Source: Leptolyngbya sp. Heron Island J (GTDB lineage: Bacteria > Cyanobacteriota > Cyanobacteriia > Phormidesmidales > Phormidesmidaceae). Taken from it: 64,000 nucleotides of DNA. A program made the translations under genes and the position numbers. The stretch spans positions 62,001 through 126,000 of the forward strand of contig NZ_AWNH01000036.1 of assembly GCF_000482245.1 (NCBI RefSeq), read 5' to 3'. Under the pieces are notes generated by a model. That model worked only from the letters and a program-made list of their open reading frames with translations, had not been told where the DNA came from and ran no database searches. Below, piece after piece: positions 51,733 through 61,857 of this stretch (position 1 is its first letter; each line of letters opens with the position of its first letter).

Positions 51733-53490
51733 GTGCGTATGCGTCGTCCCCCGCTACCCATTGTTCTTACTCTGCTGTTAGGCACGGGTCTATCTATCTT
51801 GGCCGCATTTGCAGTTGCCCGCTGGGAACGTGCCAACTATCGTCTTCAGTTTCAGCGCCAAACCGATGGTCTGGCCACTGCCCTGCAGCGTAGCGTTAAT
51901 CGCTACACAGATTTACTCCTGGCCCTGGGGGATTTCTACACTGTCTCTGAGCAAACCATTTCTCGAACTGAGTTTAATCGCTTTGTTCAACGGGCACTCA
52001 ACACCTATCCGGGTATTCAGGCCCTAGAATGGGCTCCAATTATCTCCGAACAAACTCGTACATCCTTTGAAACAGCAATTCAGGCTGAAGGCTATGGCGA
52101 ATTTCAAATTACCGAACGAGACAGTCGCGGTGGTTTAATTCGTGCCGCCTCTCGCCCGTACTACATTCCGGTGACCTACCTACAACCTTTAGCTGGTAAC
52201 GAACTTGCCTTTGGCTATGATCTGATGTCTGATCCTACGCGGCTGACTGCGCTGGAAACCGCACGAGATACTGGTCAGATTGCCGCATCAGGAAGAATTC
52301 GGTTAGTGCAAGAGCATAAAAATCAGTTTGGTTTTCTGGTCTTTTTGCCGTTATACAATACGTCTACGGTTCCTGGCACGCAAACATTACGTCAGGATCA
52401 GATTCAAGGTTATCTCCTCGGTGTTTTTCGGGTTTCAGATGTGGTTGAAGAGTCTTTAGAAACCCTCAATTACAATATCGACTTTACGCTAAGGGATCAA
52501 AGCGCTGCTGCATCTGAGCAGTTCCTGGGGCATTATGATGCGATCGCACAGGTTGTAACGACGGCGGCAGTTCAACAGGAGAGACAACCTGATGAGACTG
52601 TAAATGAAAAATTGCAATGCCTCACAACCACTGACTGTAGCCATCTCCTTGCAGTGGGTGGTCGTCAGTGGATCATTACCTTTACCCCAGCAGCGAACTA
52701 TCCTGTGCTCACTCCATGGCGTGCCCTCTCTACACTGATCATTGGCTTTTTAATAACCACAATTATTGCTCGCTATCTTGCCCAAGCCCAGGCAGAACTG
52801 ACCAGAACTCGCGAACTGAGTCAGGTCAAAATTCGTCTTTTTTCTATGGCGTCCCATGAATTACGAACGCCTCTGAGCACGATTTTACTCTCGGCTCAGG
52901 CATTAGAAGCTATCCCTCAGGATGACAATCATCATCGTATCTATAGTCGAATACGAGCAGCCGCCAAGCGGATGAACCAGCTCCTAAATGACCTGTTGAC
53001 GCTTTCTAGAGCTGAATCTGGCAAGCTTCAGTTTTTGCCTGAAATTGTTAATCTGCAACACTATTGTCAACAGCTCATAGAAGAAGTGCAATTTAGTTTT
53101 CAAACATCGCCATCGATTGACTTGACAGTATCCGGCGATTGCCAAAAAGTCTATTTAGATCCTCACCTATTGCGAGCAATCCTAACCAATTTATTATCCA
53201 ATGCCGTCAAGTATTCTGACAGTGTCCCCAGAGTCAGGCTAAGTTTAGTCTGTCAGCCTCCCACGATTACATTCGAGATTCAAGATCAGGGCATTGGTAT
53301 TCCAGATGCTGATCAAGGTCGACTCTATGAAGCGTTTTATCGCGGAGCTAATGTTGGTACTGTTGCCGGTACGGGGCTTGGCCTATCAGTGGTCAGTGCT
53401 TGTTTACAGCTGCATCAGGGGACTCTGACATTTGAGAGTCAGATGGGCAAAGGAACAACGTTCAGGGTGATACTGCCATATATTGAATAA
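51733..53490 (+). CDS. CHASE-domain sensor histidine kinase
   Basis: A 585-residue membrane kinase. Seen: transmembrane helix 1 (about residues 7-25), a CHASE extracellular sensor (about 75-250; FNRFVQRALNTYPGIQALEW and TYLQPLAGNELAFGYDLMSD are typical), transmembrane helix 2 (about 330-350), phospho-acceptor segment MASHELRTPLSTILLSAQAL, N box RAILTNLLSNAVKYSDS, and G boxes QDQGIGIPDADQ and GTGLGLSVVSACLQLHQG. CHASE domains bind small extracellular ligands; the ligand here is unknown. The OmpR-type regulator gene converges on it with 17 bp between the stops and is the likely partner, despite the opposite strand. Confidence 0.92.
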   Translation: MRMRRPPLPIVLTLLLGTGLSILAAFAVARWERANYRLQFQRQTDGLATALQRSVNRYTDLLLALGDFYTVSEQTISRTEFNRFVQRALNTYPGIQALEWAPIISEQTRTSFETAIQAEGYGEFQITERDSRGGLIRAASRPYYIPVTYLQPLAGNELAFGYDLMSDPTRLTALETARDTGQIAASGRIRLVQEHKNQFGFLVFLPLYNTSTVPGTQTLRQDQIQGYLLGVFRVSDVVEESLETLNYNIDFTLRDQSAAASEQFLGHYDAIAQVVTTAAVQQERQPDETVNEKLQCLTTTDCSHLLAVGGRQWIITFTPAANYPVLTPWRALSTLIIGFLITTIIARYLAQAQAELTRTRELSQVKIRLFSMASHELRTPLSTILLSAQALEAIPQDDNHHRIYSRIRAAAKRMNQLLNDLLTLSRAESGKLQFLPEIVNLQHYCQQLIEEVQFSFQTSPSIDLTVSGDCQKVYLDPHLLRAILTNLLSNAVKYSDSVPRVRLSLVCQPPTITFEIQDQGIGIPDADQGRLYEAFYRGANVGTVAGTGLGLSVVSACLQLHQGTLTFESQMGKGTTFRVILPYIE

Positions 53491-53507
53491 TCTGATGAGG
53501 GACAATT

Positions 53508-54182
53508 TCACGGTCCCTGTAGCCGATACCCTACCCCATGCACTGTCTCAATCAGAGTTTTAGGGGCTCCAGACGTTTTCAATTTGTTACGTAAACTTTT
53601 AATATGTGCTTTAACAGTCTCTTCATCTGGCGGACGTTTCATAGACCAAAGCGATTCTAAAATAAATGCACGGCTGAGCACCCGTCGACCATTGCGCATT
53701 AACAGCTCCAAAATAGAGAATTCTTTTGGCGTTAGCCTGAGGGGTTGTTGATCGTAGCTAACTTCGTATGTACTGGGATCTAGGCTCAGGTTTTCCCAGC
53801 TGAGCATGACTGAAGAGTGTGAATTGCCCCGCCGTAGTAATGCCCGAATCTGGGCTAACAGTTCAGACAGGTCAAACGGTTTCACCATATAGGCATCTGC
53901 ACCAGAATCTAAGCCGCGCACTTTATCCTGACTGGTGTCCCGTGCCGTTAGCATCAATACAGGTAGCTCGTAACCACGACTGCGTAATCGCTGGCAAAGT
54001 TGAATGCCGTCTAGATAGGGTAATGTTACATCCAACAGTGTCAGGTCATAATCCATCAGCTGCATCTGACACCAGCCTGCTTCACCATCTTTGACCGTGT
54101 CCACCACATAATGTTGGGCTTCTAATATCTCAGTCAAAGACTCTGCAAGCTGGATATCATCTTCTACCAACAGCAGACGCAT
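53508..54182 (-). CDS. OmpR/PhoB-family response regulator
   Basis: A 224-residue regulator from ATG 54182, where GGAG lies 9 nt upstream. The receiver domain carries LLVEDDIQLAESL (acidic pocket), phospho-acceptor Asp in YDLTLLDVTLPYLDG, VLMLTARDTSQDKVRGLDSG (Thr) and AYMVKPFDLSEL (Lys). The winged-helix effector ends RPPDEETVKAHIKSLRNKLK and LIETVHGVGYRL. It converges tail to tail with the CHASE histidine kinase and is probably its partner. This arrangement prevents co-transcription and makes their 3' ends complementary if either terminator is leaky. Confidence 0.95.
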   Translation of the reverse strand: MRLLLVEDDIQLAESLTEILEAQHYVVDTVKDGEAGWCQMQLMDYDLTLLDVTLPYLDGIQLCQRLRSRGYELPVLMLTARDTSQDKVRGLDSGADAYMVKPFDLSELLAQIRALLRRGNSHSSVMLSWENLSLDPSTYEVSYDQQPLRLTPKEFSILELLMRNGRRVLSRAFILESLWSMKRPPDEETVKAHIKSLRNKLKTSGAPKTLIETVHGVGYRLQGP

Positions 54183-54285
54183 GGTGACCAACTCCAGAGG
54201 AGCTGCTAGAAAAACTAGACTTTAGTATGGGCTAACTGATGGGGTTGGATTGTGCAATGAGATACATTTCCGTCGATTCGCTTGA

Positions 54286-54756
54286 TTATTCAACGATATG
54301 GGTAACTTTGAAAATTTGCTCAGGTGGTTTGCTGGCAGTTACTGTTTCCCAATTTAGGCCTGCTAAAAACTGTTCGGGAGAGATTGTTTCTACCACATCT
54401 ACCCCCCATTCACCGGGCTGCAATGATGTGGGAGAGTTGCCCATAGCAGGGGTCGTTTTAATGCCACCCAGGAGCATGATCCTATAGCTGTTTATTTGCC
54501 GAGCGGGCTCAGCCAAACGTTGAGTACCCAGACTTTGAGCACACAGGGCAGCAACGTCTGTAGGGGTTTTCTGCTGGGCATCAAAAAGGATTTCTACCAT
54601 CCAATGGGGGTTGTCAATCAGACTACACTGGATGTCTGTATATGTTTTTAGCCCTTCGATAAAAACATTGGCGAAGTCCTTACGACTCAGATTGGATACG
54701 TGTCCCTCAAGAAGAGTACAGTTATGGGACAGAAGCATCCGGGTAAGCGTTGACAT
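54286..54756 (-). CDS. Hypothetical protein, 156 residues
   Basis: A soluble mixed alpha/beta protein of unknown family. Seen: an N-terminal segment MLLSHNCTLLEGHVSNLSRK, VEILFDAQQKTPTDVAALCA, a central SYRIMLLGGIKTTPAMGNSP strand-and-loop, and WGVDVVETISPEQFLAGLNW toward the C-terminus. There is no signal peptide, membrane helix or catalytic motif. The start at 54756 is the most upstream ATG; no strong ribosome-binding site is seen. The open frame length and normal codon use make it a credible gene. It stands between the response regulator and the large nuclease gene, all on the - strand, with gaps of about 100 and 250 bp. Confidence 0.6.
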   Translation of the reverse strand: MSTLTRMLLSHNCTLLEGHVSNLSRKDFANVFIEGLKTYTDIQCSLIDNPHWMVEILFDAQQKTPTDVAALCAQSLGTQRLAEPARQINSYRIMLLGGIKTTPAMGNSPTSLQPGEWGVDVVETISPEQFLAGLNWETVTASKPPEQIFKVTHIVE

Positions 54757-54877
54757 GTGCTACTTTGAAAAAATTTGGATGTTAATTAGGATATCAGGAG
54801 TTTGTCAGGTTACGTCCTTGAATAGGCGAGTCAGTTCAGATGTGGATAATGTGAGATGGATTGCCACAGGGTTGCAT

Positions 54878-54913
54878 AAAAAACTCCCCTAGCTGATACT
54901 AGGGGAGTTTTTT
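54878..54913 (-). terminator. Bidirectional terminator after the large nuclease gene
   Basis: AAAAAACTCCCCTAG (54878-54892) pairs with CTAGGGGAGTTTTTT (54899-54913) around CTGATA/similar loop bases. The T and A tracts on both sides allow termination on either strand. It lies about 95 bp beyond the stop of the 1998-residue gene. Confidence 0.9.
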
Positions 54914-55005
54914 AGAGAAGCTGACCAACAGCCATGTTAGCCGGATCTTAGGAGCTGATCAATATGTGATGATCCGTGAAAGAGCAATCACTAGGCTCAA
55001 AAAGT

Positions 55006-58000
55006 CTAGGCAAGAATACTAGCGGTTTCGATGACTGTATTATCACCGATAAAGAACAAGGACTCAATATTCTTGAGCGTATCAGTGCCAATGGCAGTCC
55101 CCTGAATCGTGAAATTATCGGCTGTTCCTAAGAATACATAGTCAGCGGCTGTCCCAGCAAACTGCACGGTGTCGGCTCCCAGCCCCCCGTCGACGATGTC
55201 ATTACCCGAACCGGTTTGGATAAAGTCGTCACCGCTGCCAGTGAGAATGTCTTTAGCGCCATCACCCAGACCGTTAGGATCGACCATGTAGATGATGTTG
55301 TTGCCATCACCCGCAATGACAGTATCTGTACCGGTACCCAGACCGATGGAGTCGTTGCCTGTGCCAGTAATGATATCGTAGTCTCCGTTCTCAACGTAGA
55401 CGGTATTGGTGCCGTCACCCAGATTTAGGCTGTTTACACCGCCACCACCGTTGACGGTATAGACAAAGTCGTCTCCGTCGAGAGTAGTCACTGTATCATT
55501 GCCGGTACCGAGACCAATGGTATTGTTGTCAGACCCGGTAATGGTGTTGTCGCCTGCAGTGGCCCAGAAGTTGTCATCACCTGCGCCTAGTTCAACGACG
55601 TTTGTGCCAGCGCCACTGCCAGCGCTATAGACAAAATCATTGCCAGCACCGGCATCAACGGTAACGTTACCGTCACTCATACCAATGGTGTCATTGCCAG
55701 TACCGCCGTCGATCAGGTCGTTGCCCTCAAGTCCACCCCAGATATTATCAGCATTGCTGGTACCTAAGATCACGTCGTCTGGCAACTCACCTGTGTTGAA
55801 CTGGGCATCGGTGTTACTGAATAAACTGCCAGCATAGGGTTGACCGGCCTCAAAGGCATTGCCAACAACAGTACCATTGCTATCTACAAAGATGGTTGCC
55901 GTTACAGTGGGAGCAAAGGCAAGTCTGGTCACCACTGGATCGTGGTCACTGGCTAGACTGTCTGTGACAAAGAATTCAGAGTTGGTATGGACAATATCAA
56001 TCTCTGCATTGTTCGCCAGGCTATCACTAACTAAAATGTGATCGAGTGTCTGGGAGTTCCCCTGGAAGATAAAGCTATAGCGCTCGCCTTCAGGAATGTT
56101 GTTGGTCAGGTTAGTTAACCCTGCTGATTCGAGACCGGTTACAGGGGAAACAAACTCAAATTCGTTCAAGTCACCCAGAACAACCACATTGGCACTGGGG
56201 TCTGTGGCCAAGGCATTAGAGACAAAGGTCTGAACTTCAGCCGACTGAGCCTGACGTTCGTCTAAGCTACCGTTGACGCTAACGTCTTCCTGACGGGCGG
56301 CAAAGTCTTGTTCAATACCCAGAATGGGGGCACTACCGCCTTTGGATGAGAAGTGATTGTTGACCACAGTCACCTCCTCGCCATTAAAATCGAAGGTGGC
56401 TACCAGCGGTAAACGACCGCCATCAAAGGCTTCTCCAGGAGCCTGGCTACCAACGGTCTGTACGGACCCAGGCACCAGACTAACTCGGTCGGGGTTGTAC
56501 AAAAAGGCAGTGCGGATGTTACCACCGGGCTGACCGCCGCTCTCTCCTTCAGTAATGAAGGTGTTGTCGATAAACTCATAGTTGAGGCTATCGTTATCGA
56601 GGCCATCATCGGCTAGGTCAATGGCATCGATCAGCTTTTGTAAGGTGTCACTGGCGGAGGTAATGCCGTCGTTAATTTCAGCGCCGCTGTTATCCTGTAC
56701 TTCCTGCAAACCGATGATGTCAGGACTGCCCAGATTGTTGACAATTTGGTTAGCGATCGCAGCAAAACGACCATCTCCCTCATCGTCATCTACATCATCA
56801 GCACCATCTTCGGTCTTAGTGGGGTCCTCCACAATCGGGTCAAGATTGAGCACGTTGTAGGTGGCAATGGTCAGCTGGTCCGCTGTGCCGACCAGGCTAG
56901 TGGTCTCTGGTTGCAGACCGGCTGAGACAATATTGGGCGTAAAATCGACCGTGGGAATAATCTCAAAGTTACCAAAGCTGTAGTTAACAACCCCAGTCAC
57001 ATCCCCTAGCAGGTCCCCTACATTCACATCCGGGAAATCAAAGTTGAAGACCCCAGAATCTTCGTCGATCTGAATTTTCTCAGGATTAAAGTCATCGGGG
57101 CTAATATTGAGCGTACCGCGCTGACTAAGACCAGAGGCATTAGCTCCCTGGTCAACCACGCCAAAGATTTCGCCAAACCGGTTGGTACCCGCCACCGCTT
57201 TCACATCCTGAGCCGTGACCAGCATGCCTTCTAAGGACTCAAAAAAGTCAATGCCATCGTTGACTGCGTCGTAGGTGGCAAACGCATCATCATCGATGTT
57301 GGCATTAGGCGGCATCCGGCCACCGGCACCAATGATGGTGGGGTTGACTGTAACGGTAGGACCGGGAACCACGGTGACCGTCGGACTGGTCAACTGGGTG
57401 GTTGGCAGGTTCCGAGTATCGGTATCGCCTGGGAAGAACTCAGCCACAGTGGCCGCAACTTCAACCGTATTACCCACCACTAGCTGATTCAGGATGGGCG
57501 CACCTGAACCCGTGAAAACAAAAATTCCATCCGACGTGGCGATGTTGCCATCCCCAACCGGATCTTGCAAATAGAAGCCATTGGTATCAATAGCCGTGAC
57601 CACCCCAGTGGTGACCACATCATCCCCGGTGATACTAAACGTATCGGCGGGTAGTGTGTTAAAGAAATCAGCTACTGTTTGGCCGTTAAGCACAAAAGGA
57701 GATACCTGGCTGGCCCCCTGGATATCGTAAATTGGGGTAATGGCCACTGGAGCCTCGGTGCCGTAAATGGAGATTGTGTTGCTATCTTCATTGGCAACCA
57801 CCAGCAGATTCTCTCCAGTGGGACTATCGGCTGCCGAGATAAAGGTTAATCCTTCCGGCTCGCTGTCCCCTGCGTTAGTGAGAAATTGCACAAAGGTAGG
57901 AGCCGTGGGGTCGGTGACATCGTATACGGTGACCCCTTCAGCTCGCTCCAGACCAATAAAGGCATAGGTGCGGCCATCAATTACCCCCACGGTTAATCCC

Positions 58001-61000
58001 TCAGGTTCGGGGCCTTTGTTATCGCTACGACCGTCCAGGCTGGCGGGGTCGCTAACATTGGCAAAGGCAATGGCCTCTAGCTGATTGCCGCTGTCAAATA
58101 CAGTGTTGCCGCTAGCATCGCGAATGGTAAAGGAGCGACCACCATAGGAGAACAGCTGGTCGAAGTCGCCATCGCCGTCGGTATCCCCATCAATGGTGGA
58201 GACTTGCAGACGACCCAGGTTTTCATCTAGCTGCAGTGTCGCCGCATCGGGAAAGGCGGTGGGATCCAGGGTCAAGCTGCTAATGCGAGCATCTTCGTCA
58301 CGGGCATCGCCTTCGTTAGCGGTAATGGTGTAGGTTTGACCGTTGATATCAAAGGTTGCGATCGCATCCGGTTGGAACAACCCTTGCACCGGCTGAGTTT
58401 GCAAATTACCGGCAATGCCATCCTCATCACTGGCATCCAGCTCATTCCCAGGCACACTGTGGTCTTGAGTCCCCAGGGGCTGAATGTCTGTAACTGTCGC
58501 CGTTGCAATATCAACTACCGCGATCGCATTGTTTTCCTGCAGAGTCACAAAAGCCGTACTGTTATCCTCAGACACAGCAATATACTCAGGTTCCAAATCT
58601 TCTGCAGCCGACTTACCCGGAAAGATCCGTACACCTGCTGCCCGCAAAGTATCGGCATCAAATCCAGTAAAGTCTGCTGTGGAAACATCACTGCTGGTCA
58701 GGTTGTTAATCCCACCAGACAGATCGATGATGCTGATAGACCCATCTGGATCGATCCCAGCATCCGGTTCTCCTTCGTTGGCCACCAGGATTTTGGTGCC
58801 ATCGGGGGTAAACGTCAGCATATCGGGTAGTGAACCCACCGTCACGCTACTCAAAAGAGCACCATCTACCGTATTAAAGAAGGCAACGGTGCCAGGGTCA
58901 GTTGCTACAGCCGCCTCAATAGCCACAGCAACCACACCGTTATTCACCGCAATGCTGTTGGCAATGCCAGTGAGAGTAATTGGCATCAGCGGTGTGGGGT
59001 TAGCTGGATCACTGAGATCAAAGACCTGCAGTGTAGAACCCCCATCCACCACAAACAGACGGTTGCTAATCGGGTCAAAGGCAGTAATCTCGGCCCCGCT
59101 TAAACCACTAATGCTGCCTTTCAGCTCAAAGAAGTCAGGGTCACTGGGCACAGGCGCGTCGACATTAGAAACAAAACCACCGGGAGAACCGATGTCGTTA
59201 CCGCTGTTGCCGCCTGCCGCCCGACTGGTGTAAGCATCGCCAGCTGGAGTCACAACACCATCGCCACTCAGGGCAAAACTGTTTTGATCCCTCAGATCCG
59301 TCAGATAAATTGAACCGGCTCCATCATCTAAGGTGCCATCATAGGAGACAGAAATCAGAGCATTAGCCTGGGTTTGATTGTCGCCGCTGTAGCTTGCAAA
59401 ACTATCCCACAAACCAATGGTGTCTCCGCCGTTATTTAACCCCAAGGCTGACCAATCAGTCACCGCTACCAGATTAATCCCTGTCCCCCAGGCGGCGGTA
59501 AAGTCTGCTTCAGAAACCGCATCGGCATTGTAGAGAATAGCAGTCTCTCCTGCCTGGATCACACCGCTGGCAATGTTAGCACTGGAGACCGCCGTCCCGT
59601 TGTTGTCATCAATGACATAGCCAGACAAATCAACGGCATTAGCACCGGCATTAAACAGCTCAACCCACTCCCAGTCTGATTCTGCACTGGCTGGGTTGAA
59701 CATGATTTCGCTGATGACTAAATCAACCGTGGGGGTAACCGCAATCGGAGCACCATTCCCCGGAGAACCTACAGCGGGCTCTGTACCAGAGGTGCCTGCC
59801 AGAGCGAGGGTTTCAACGGCACCATTTTGCCCAGCAACACTTTCAGCCGCCAGGTCCACATCATAGGAGACTCCGGACGTTGCTGCTGGGTAGGCTTCAA
59901 CATCGGCTAAAACCCCCGTTGTGGTCGGATCACCCACCCAGAGAGTCACTGCATCACCGCCGCTACCCAAGCCAGCGCCATCAACAAAACCAACTTCCAC
60001 ACCGGTTAGGTCGATGACAGGGCTCCAAACATTAATAAAATCGGTAACAGCCGCTGCATTATCAATGACAACAATGGCTGAATCTCCTGGCTCCAGTTGA
60101 GTAATGCCTTGAATTAAATCGGCAGCAGCAGCATCTTGAGATTCATCATCATAGAAAAGGTCAGGATCAACCCCAGATACCCAGGCCGTTGTGCCCGTAT
60201 TGGTAATTTCAAACCAGTCTGCAGTCAAGTCATCGCCACTCTGACCGGACCAGATTTCAGTAATCTGCAAATCAAAGCTAGCTGTGGCCACAGTGCCATT
60301 GATGGTGATGTTGTCGATACCCATGGGTTCGCTGCCGGAGGGAGTTCCCTCATAGCTCACTCGAATATCCAGGGTAGATCCAGACTGACCGGCCAGCAGT
60401 GTTGACATATAGGTATCAAAGTTGCCAGTGGTGGAGTCAGCCTTATCCAGGAAGCCAGTACTTGTGGTAGCCCCATCAATAAAGAGTGCCAACGGATCAT
60501 CATCGGCAAAAACAGCCCCCCCATCCAAGGGACGATAATCCTTAAAGGCAGATTCATCGGTCCGAGCTAGAAAAATGGTCTGAAACTCGCCTGAGTCAAT
60601 CCGTGCTTCAATCTTAAAACCGTCGCTGGAGCTAGCTTCAAAATCTCCAATGGCCGCTAAATCGATGGCAATATTGTCGATGGACGTGGCCGAAGAAATG
60701 TCAAAGGTCCAGGTGGCATTATTAATACCCACCGCATCAGCATCGTTCAAAGCAAAAAAGGCGGTTGTATTCTGACCAGCCAAACCGAGGGAGTCATTTG
60801 GGAAAGGAGAACCTGTGCCTCCTCCACTCACATCGGCAACAGTGTCATCTGCCACGTCAAACGGCATACCAATGCTGCTGCCATCTACTTGTCCAAAAAC
60901 GTCTCCACCAGTGCCGCCACCAGAGTCGTAGTCTAATACGTCAGCTGTGCTGATTAAATTAATGGCACCGCCATCAAAATCCTCAAATGCAATCTTTGCC

Positions 61001-61002
61001 AT
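55006..61002 (-). CDS. 1998-residue secreted multidomain nuclease (lamin-tail, choice-of-anchor I, ExeM/NucH, RTX)
   Basis: A very large acidic protein without a cleavable N-terminal signal. Domain order by eye: N-terminal beta domain (1-240); two lamin-tail-like domains (about 244-420 and 425-610; LQITEIWSGQSGDDLTADW, LVISEIMFNPASAESDWEWV); choice-of-anchor I beta-propeller-like region (about 620-1085); an OB-type/NucH N-terminal domain (about 1090-1370); an endonuclease/exonuclease/phosphatase domain (about 1375-1690) with YNVLNL, IIGLQEVQDN (Glu), VVLGDLNEFEF (Asp/Asn) and SDHDPVV (Asp/His); and C-terminal RTX repeats (about 1740-1998; GLEGNDLIDGGTGNDTIG). It probably degrades extracellular DNA after type I secretion. 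Alternatively the anchor regions may keep it on the surface. Confidence 0.9.
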   Translation of the reverse strand: MAKIAFEDFDGGAINLISTADVLDYDSGGGTGGDVFGQVDGSSIGMPFDVADDTVADVSGGGTGSPFPNDSLGLAGQNTTAFFALNDADAVGINNATWTFDISSATSIDNIAIDLAAIGDFEASSSDGFKIEARIDSGEFQTIFLARTDESAFKDYRPLDGGAVFADDDPLALFIDGATTSTGFLDKADSTTGNFDTYMSTLLAGQSGSTLDIRVSYEGTPSGSEPMGIDNITINGTVATASFDLQITEIWSGQSGDDLTADWFEITNTGTTAWVSGVDPDLFYDDESQDAAAADLIQGITQLEPGDSAIVVIDNAAAVTDFINVWSPVIDLTGVEVGFVDGAGLGSGGDAVTLWVGDPTTTGVLADVEAYPAATSGVSYDVDLAAESVAGQNGAVETLALAGTSGTEPAVGSPGNGAPIAVTPTVDLVISEIMFNPASAESDWEWVELFNAGANAVDLSGYVIDDNNGTAVSSANIASGVIQAGETAILYNADAVSEADFTAAWGTGINLVAVTDWSALGLNNGGDTIGLWDSFASYSGDNQTQANALISVSYDGTLDDGAGSIYLTDLRDQNSFALSGDGVVTPAGDAYTSRAAGGNSGNDIGSPGGFVSNVDAPVPSDPDFFELKGSISGLSGAEITAFDPISNRLFVVDGGSTLQVFDLSDPANPTPLMPITLTGIANSIAVNNGVVAVAIEAAVATDPGTVAFFNTVDGALLSSVTVGSLPDMLTFTPDGTKILVANEGEPDAGIDPDGSISIIDLSGGINNLTSSDVSTADFTGFDADTLRAAGVRIFPGKSAAEDLEPEYIAVSEDNSTAFVTLQENNAIAVVDIATATVTDIQPLGTQDHSVPGNELDASDEDGIAGNLQTQPVQGLFQPDAIATFDINGQTYTITANEGDARDEDARISSLTLDPTAFPDAATLQLDENLGRLQVSTIDGDTDGDGDFDQLFSYGGRSFTIRDASGNTVFDSGNQLEAIAFANVSDPASLDGRSDNKGPEPEGLTVGVIDGRTYAFIGLERAEGVTVYDVTDPTAPTFVQFLTNAGDSEPEGLTFISAADSPTGENLLVVANEDSNTISIYGTEAPVAITPIYDIQGASQVSPFVLNGQTVADFFNTLPADTFSITGDDVVTTGVVTAIDTNGFYLQDPVGDGNIATSDGIFVFTGSGAPILNQLVVGNTVEVAATVAEFFPGDTDTRNLPTTQLTSPTVTVVPGPTVTVNPTIIGAGGRMPPNANIDDDAFATYDAVNDGIDFFESLEGMLVTAQDVKAVAGTNRFGEIFGVVDQGANASGLSQRGTLNISPDDFNPEKIQIDEDSGVFNFDFPDVNVGDLLGDVTGVVNYSFGNFEIIPTVDFTPNIVSAGLQPETTSLVGTADQLTIATYNVLNLDPIVEDPTKTEDGADDVDDDEGDGRFAAIANQIVNNLGSPDIIGLQEVQDNSGAEINDGITSASDTLQKLIDAIDLADDGLDNDSLNYEFIDNTFITEGESGGQPGGNIRTAFLYNPDRVSLVPGSVQTVGSQAPGEAFDGGRLPLVATFDFNGEEVTVVNNHFSSKGGSAPILGIEQDFAARQEDVSVNGSLDERQAQSAEVQTFVSNALATDPSANVVVLGDLNEFEFVSPVTGLESAGLTNLTNNIPEGERYSFIFQGNSQTLDHILVSDSLANNAEIDIVHTNSEFFVTDSLASDHDPVVTRLAFAPTVTATIFVDSNGTVVGNAFEAGQPYAGSLFSNTDAQFNTGELPDDVILGTSNADNIWGGLEGNDLIDGGTGNDTIGMSDGNVTVDAGAGNDFVYSAGSGAGTNVVELGAGDDNFWATAGDNTITGSDNNTIGLGTGNDTVTTLDGDDFVYTVNGGGGVNSLNLGDGTNTVYVENGDYDIITGTGNDSIGLGTGTDTVIAGDGNNIIYMVDPNGLGDGAKDILTGSGDDFIQTGSGNDIVDGGLGADTVQFAGTAADYVFLGTADNFTIQGTAIGTDTLKNIESLFFIGDNTVIETASILA

Positions 61003-61857
61003 GTCTGGCGTTTCTCCTATGCAATGAATCTGGATTACTTGAACTGGTATGTCAGAGAGACCTTTAAAGTACCAGCTGAATGCTACTTTAAAAGCGCTCT
61101 CTAAGGACTGTGATTAAAGGTTGTGAGCACTGTTGTCCCTGCCATCAGTCAGCCGGTACAGAGAACAACAAAATCGTGCGACTCCCTTATGGTTATGACA
61201 GTTAAAACATCAGCAATGGAAATGGCTTATTCGATCATTGCCGTGTCACGTCCCCACAACTGCGTCCATTTGACCGTCACAGACCCAGGTAAAGAAAAGG
61301 TAAAAAGACAGGACAAAATTAGCGTTCTTTAGGCTGACTTCATGTTTTTGATAGATCCTTGACTAAATCGTTATTATTAGTTTTTGTAAGAACTGAGTGG
61401 CCCAGGGAGACTAGGCTGATGTTCTGATTTTGCTCCATTAAGAAATGCAGGGAACAAACTCTCTTGGCATAGGTCTAATTGCCACAATAGTGATAAAGAG
61501 ACTGGCAAATTCTCGGAGTTTAAACCCTTGTGCGCCTCTCATAAAAGCTTAAAGCACCGATTGCAGTGAGGGTGAAAACCTGATTTGATTGGCTGTTGGG
61601 AAGTTATGTAAAAGGATAAACAGTCTGTTGCGATCGCTAACTGATGGACAGAATAACAGTCTGTCTATAGGCAACTTTATCAATGCTTTCTAGAATCTTT
61701 ATAAACGGACAGACTGTCCTGGCAAGGACTGAGAGGGTGGTGCGATTTCAATAGCGGCCCTAGTCAACCCAAATCAGATAGACAGCTATAATAAAATTAA
61801 TAATTCTGATTTGAACTATATAGGCAGTAAATCTGAAAGATTCTGTTTGATTTTGGT
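61003..61857. other. Long non-coding region with CAGTCTGT repeats
   Basis: No gene is convincing in 855 bases; a short + strand open run at 61123-61332 has no ribosome-binding site and no recognisable content. Promoter of the large nuclease gene should lie near 61003-61150. Toward the right end there are repeated CAGTCTGT words and a TATAAT at 61787-61792, described separately. Confidence 0.5.
61620..61719. promoter_or_regulatory. Cluster of ACAGTCTGT-type sites upstream of hybrid kinase
   Basis: ACAGTCTGT occurs at 61620-61628 and 61656-61664, and GGACAGACTGTCC, a perfect 13-bp palindrome, at 61707-61719. The centre-to-centre spacings are 36 and 53 bp. A TATAAT lies about 70 bp further on (61787-61792). 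The pattern resembles an operator array for a dimeric regulator acting on the hybrid kinase gene. Confidence 0.5.

Noticed and set aside
61123-61332. 69-residue + strand open run upstream of the hybrid kinase
   Set aside because: No ribosome-binding site, no similarity pattern and unusual composition; more likely chance.
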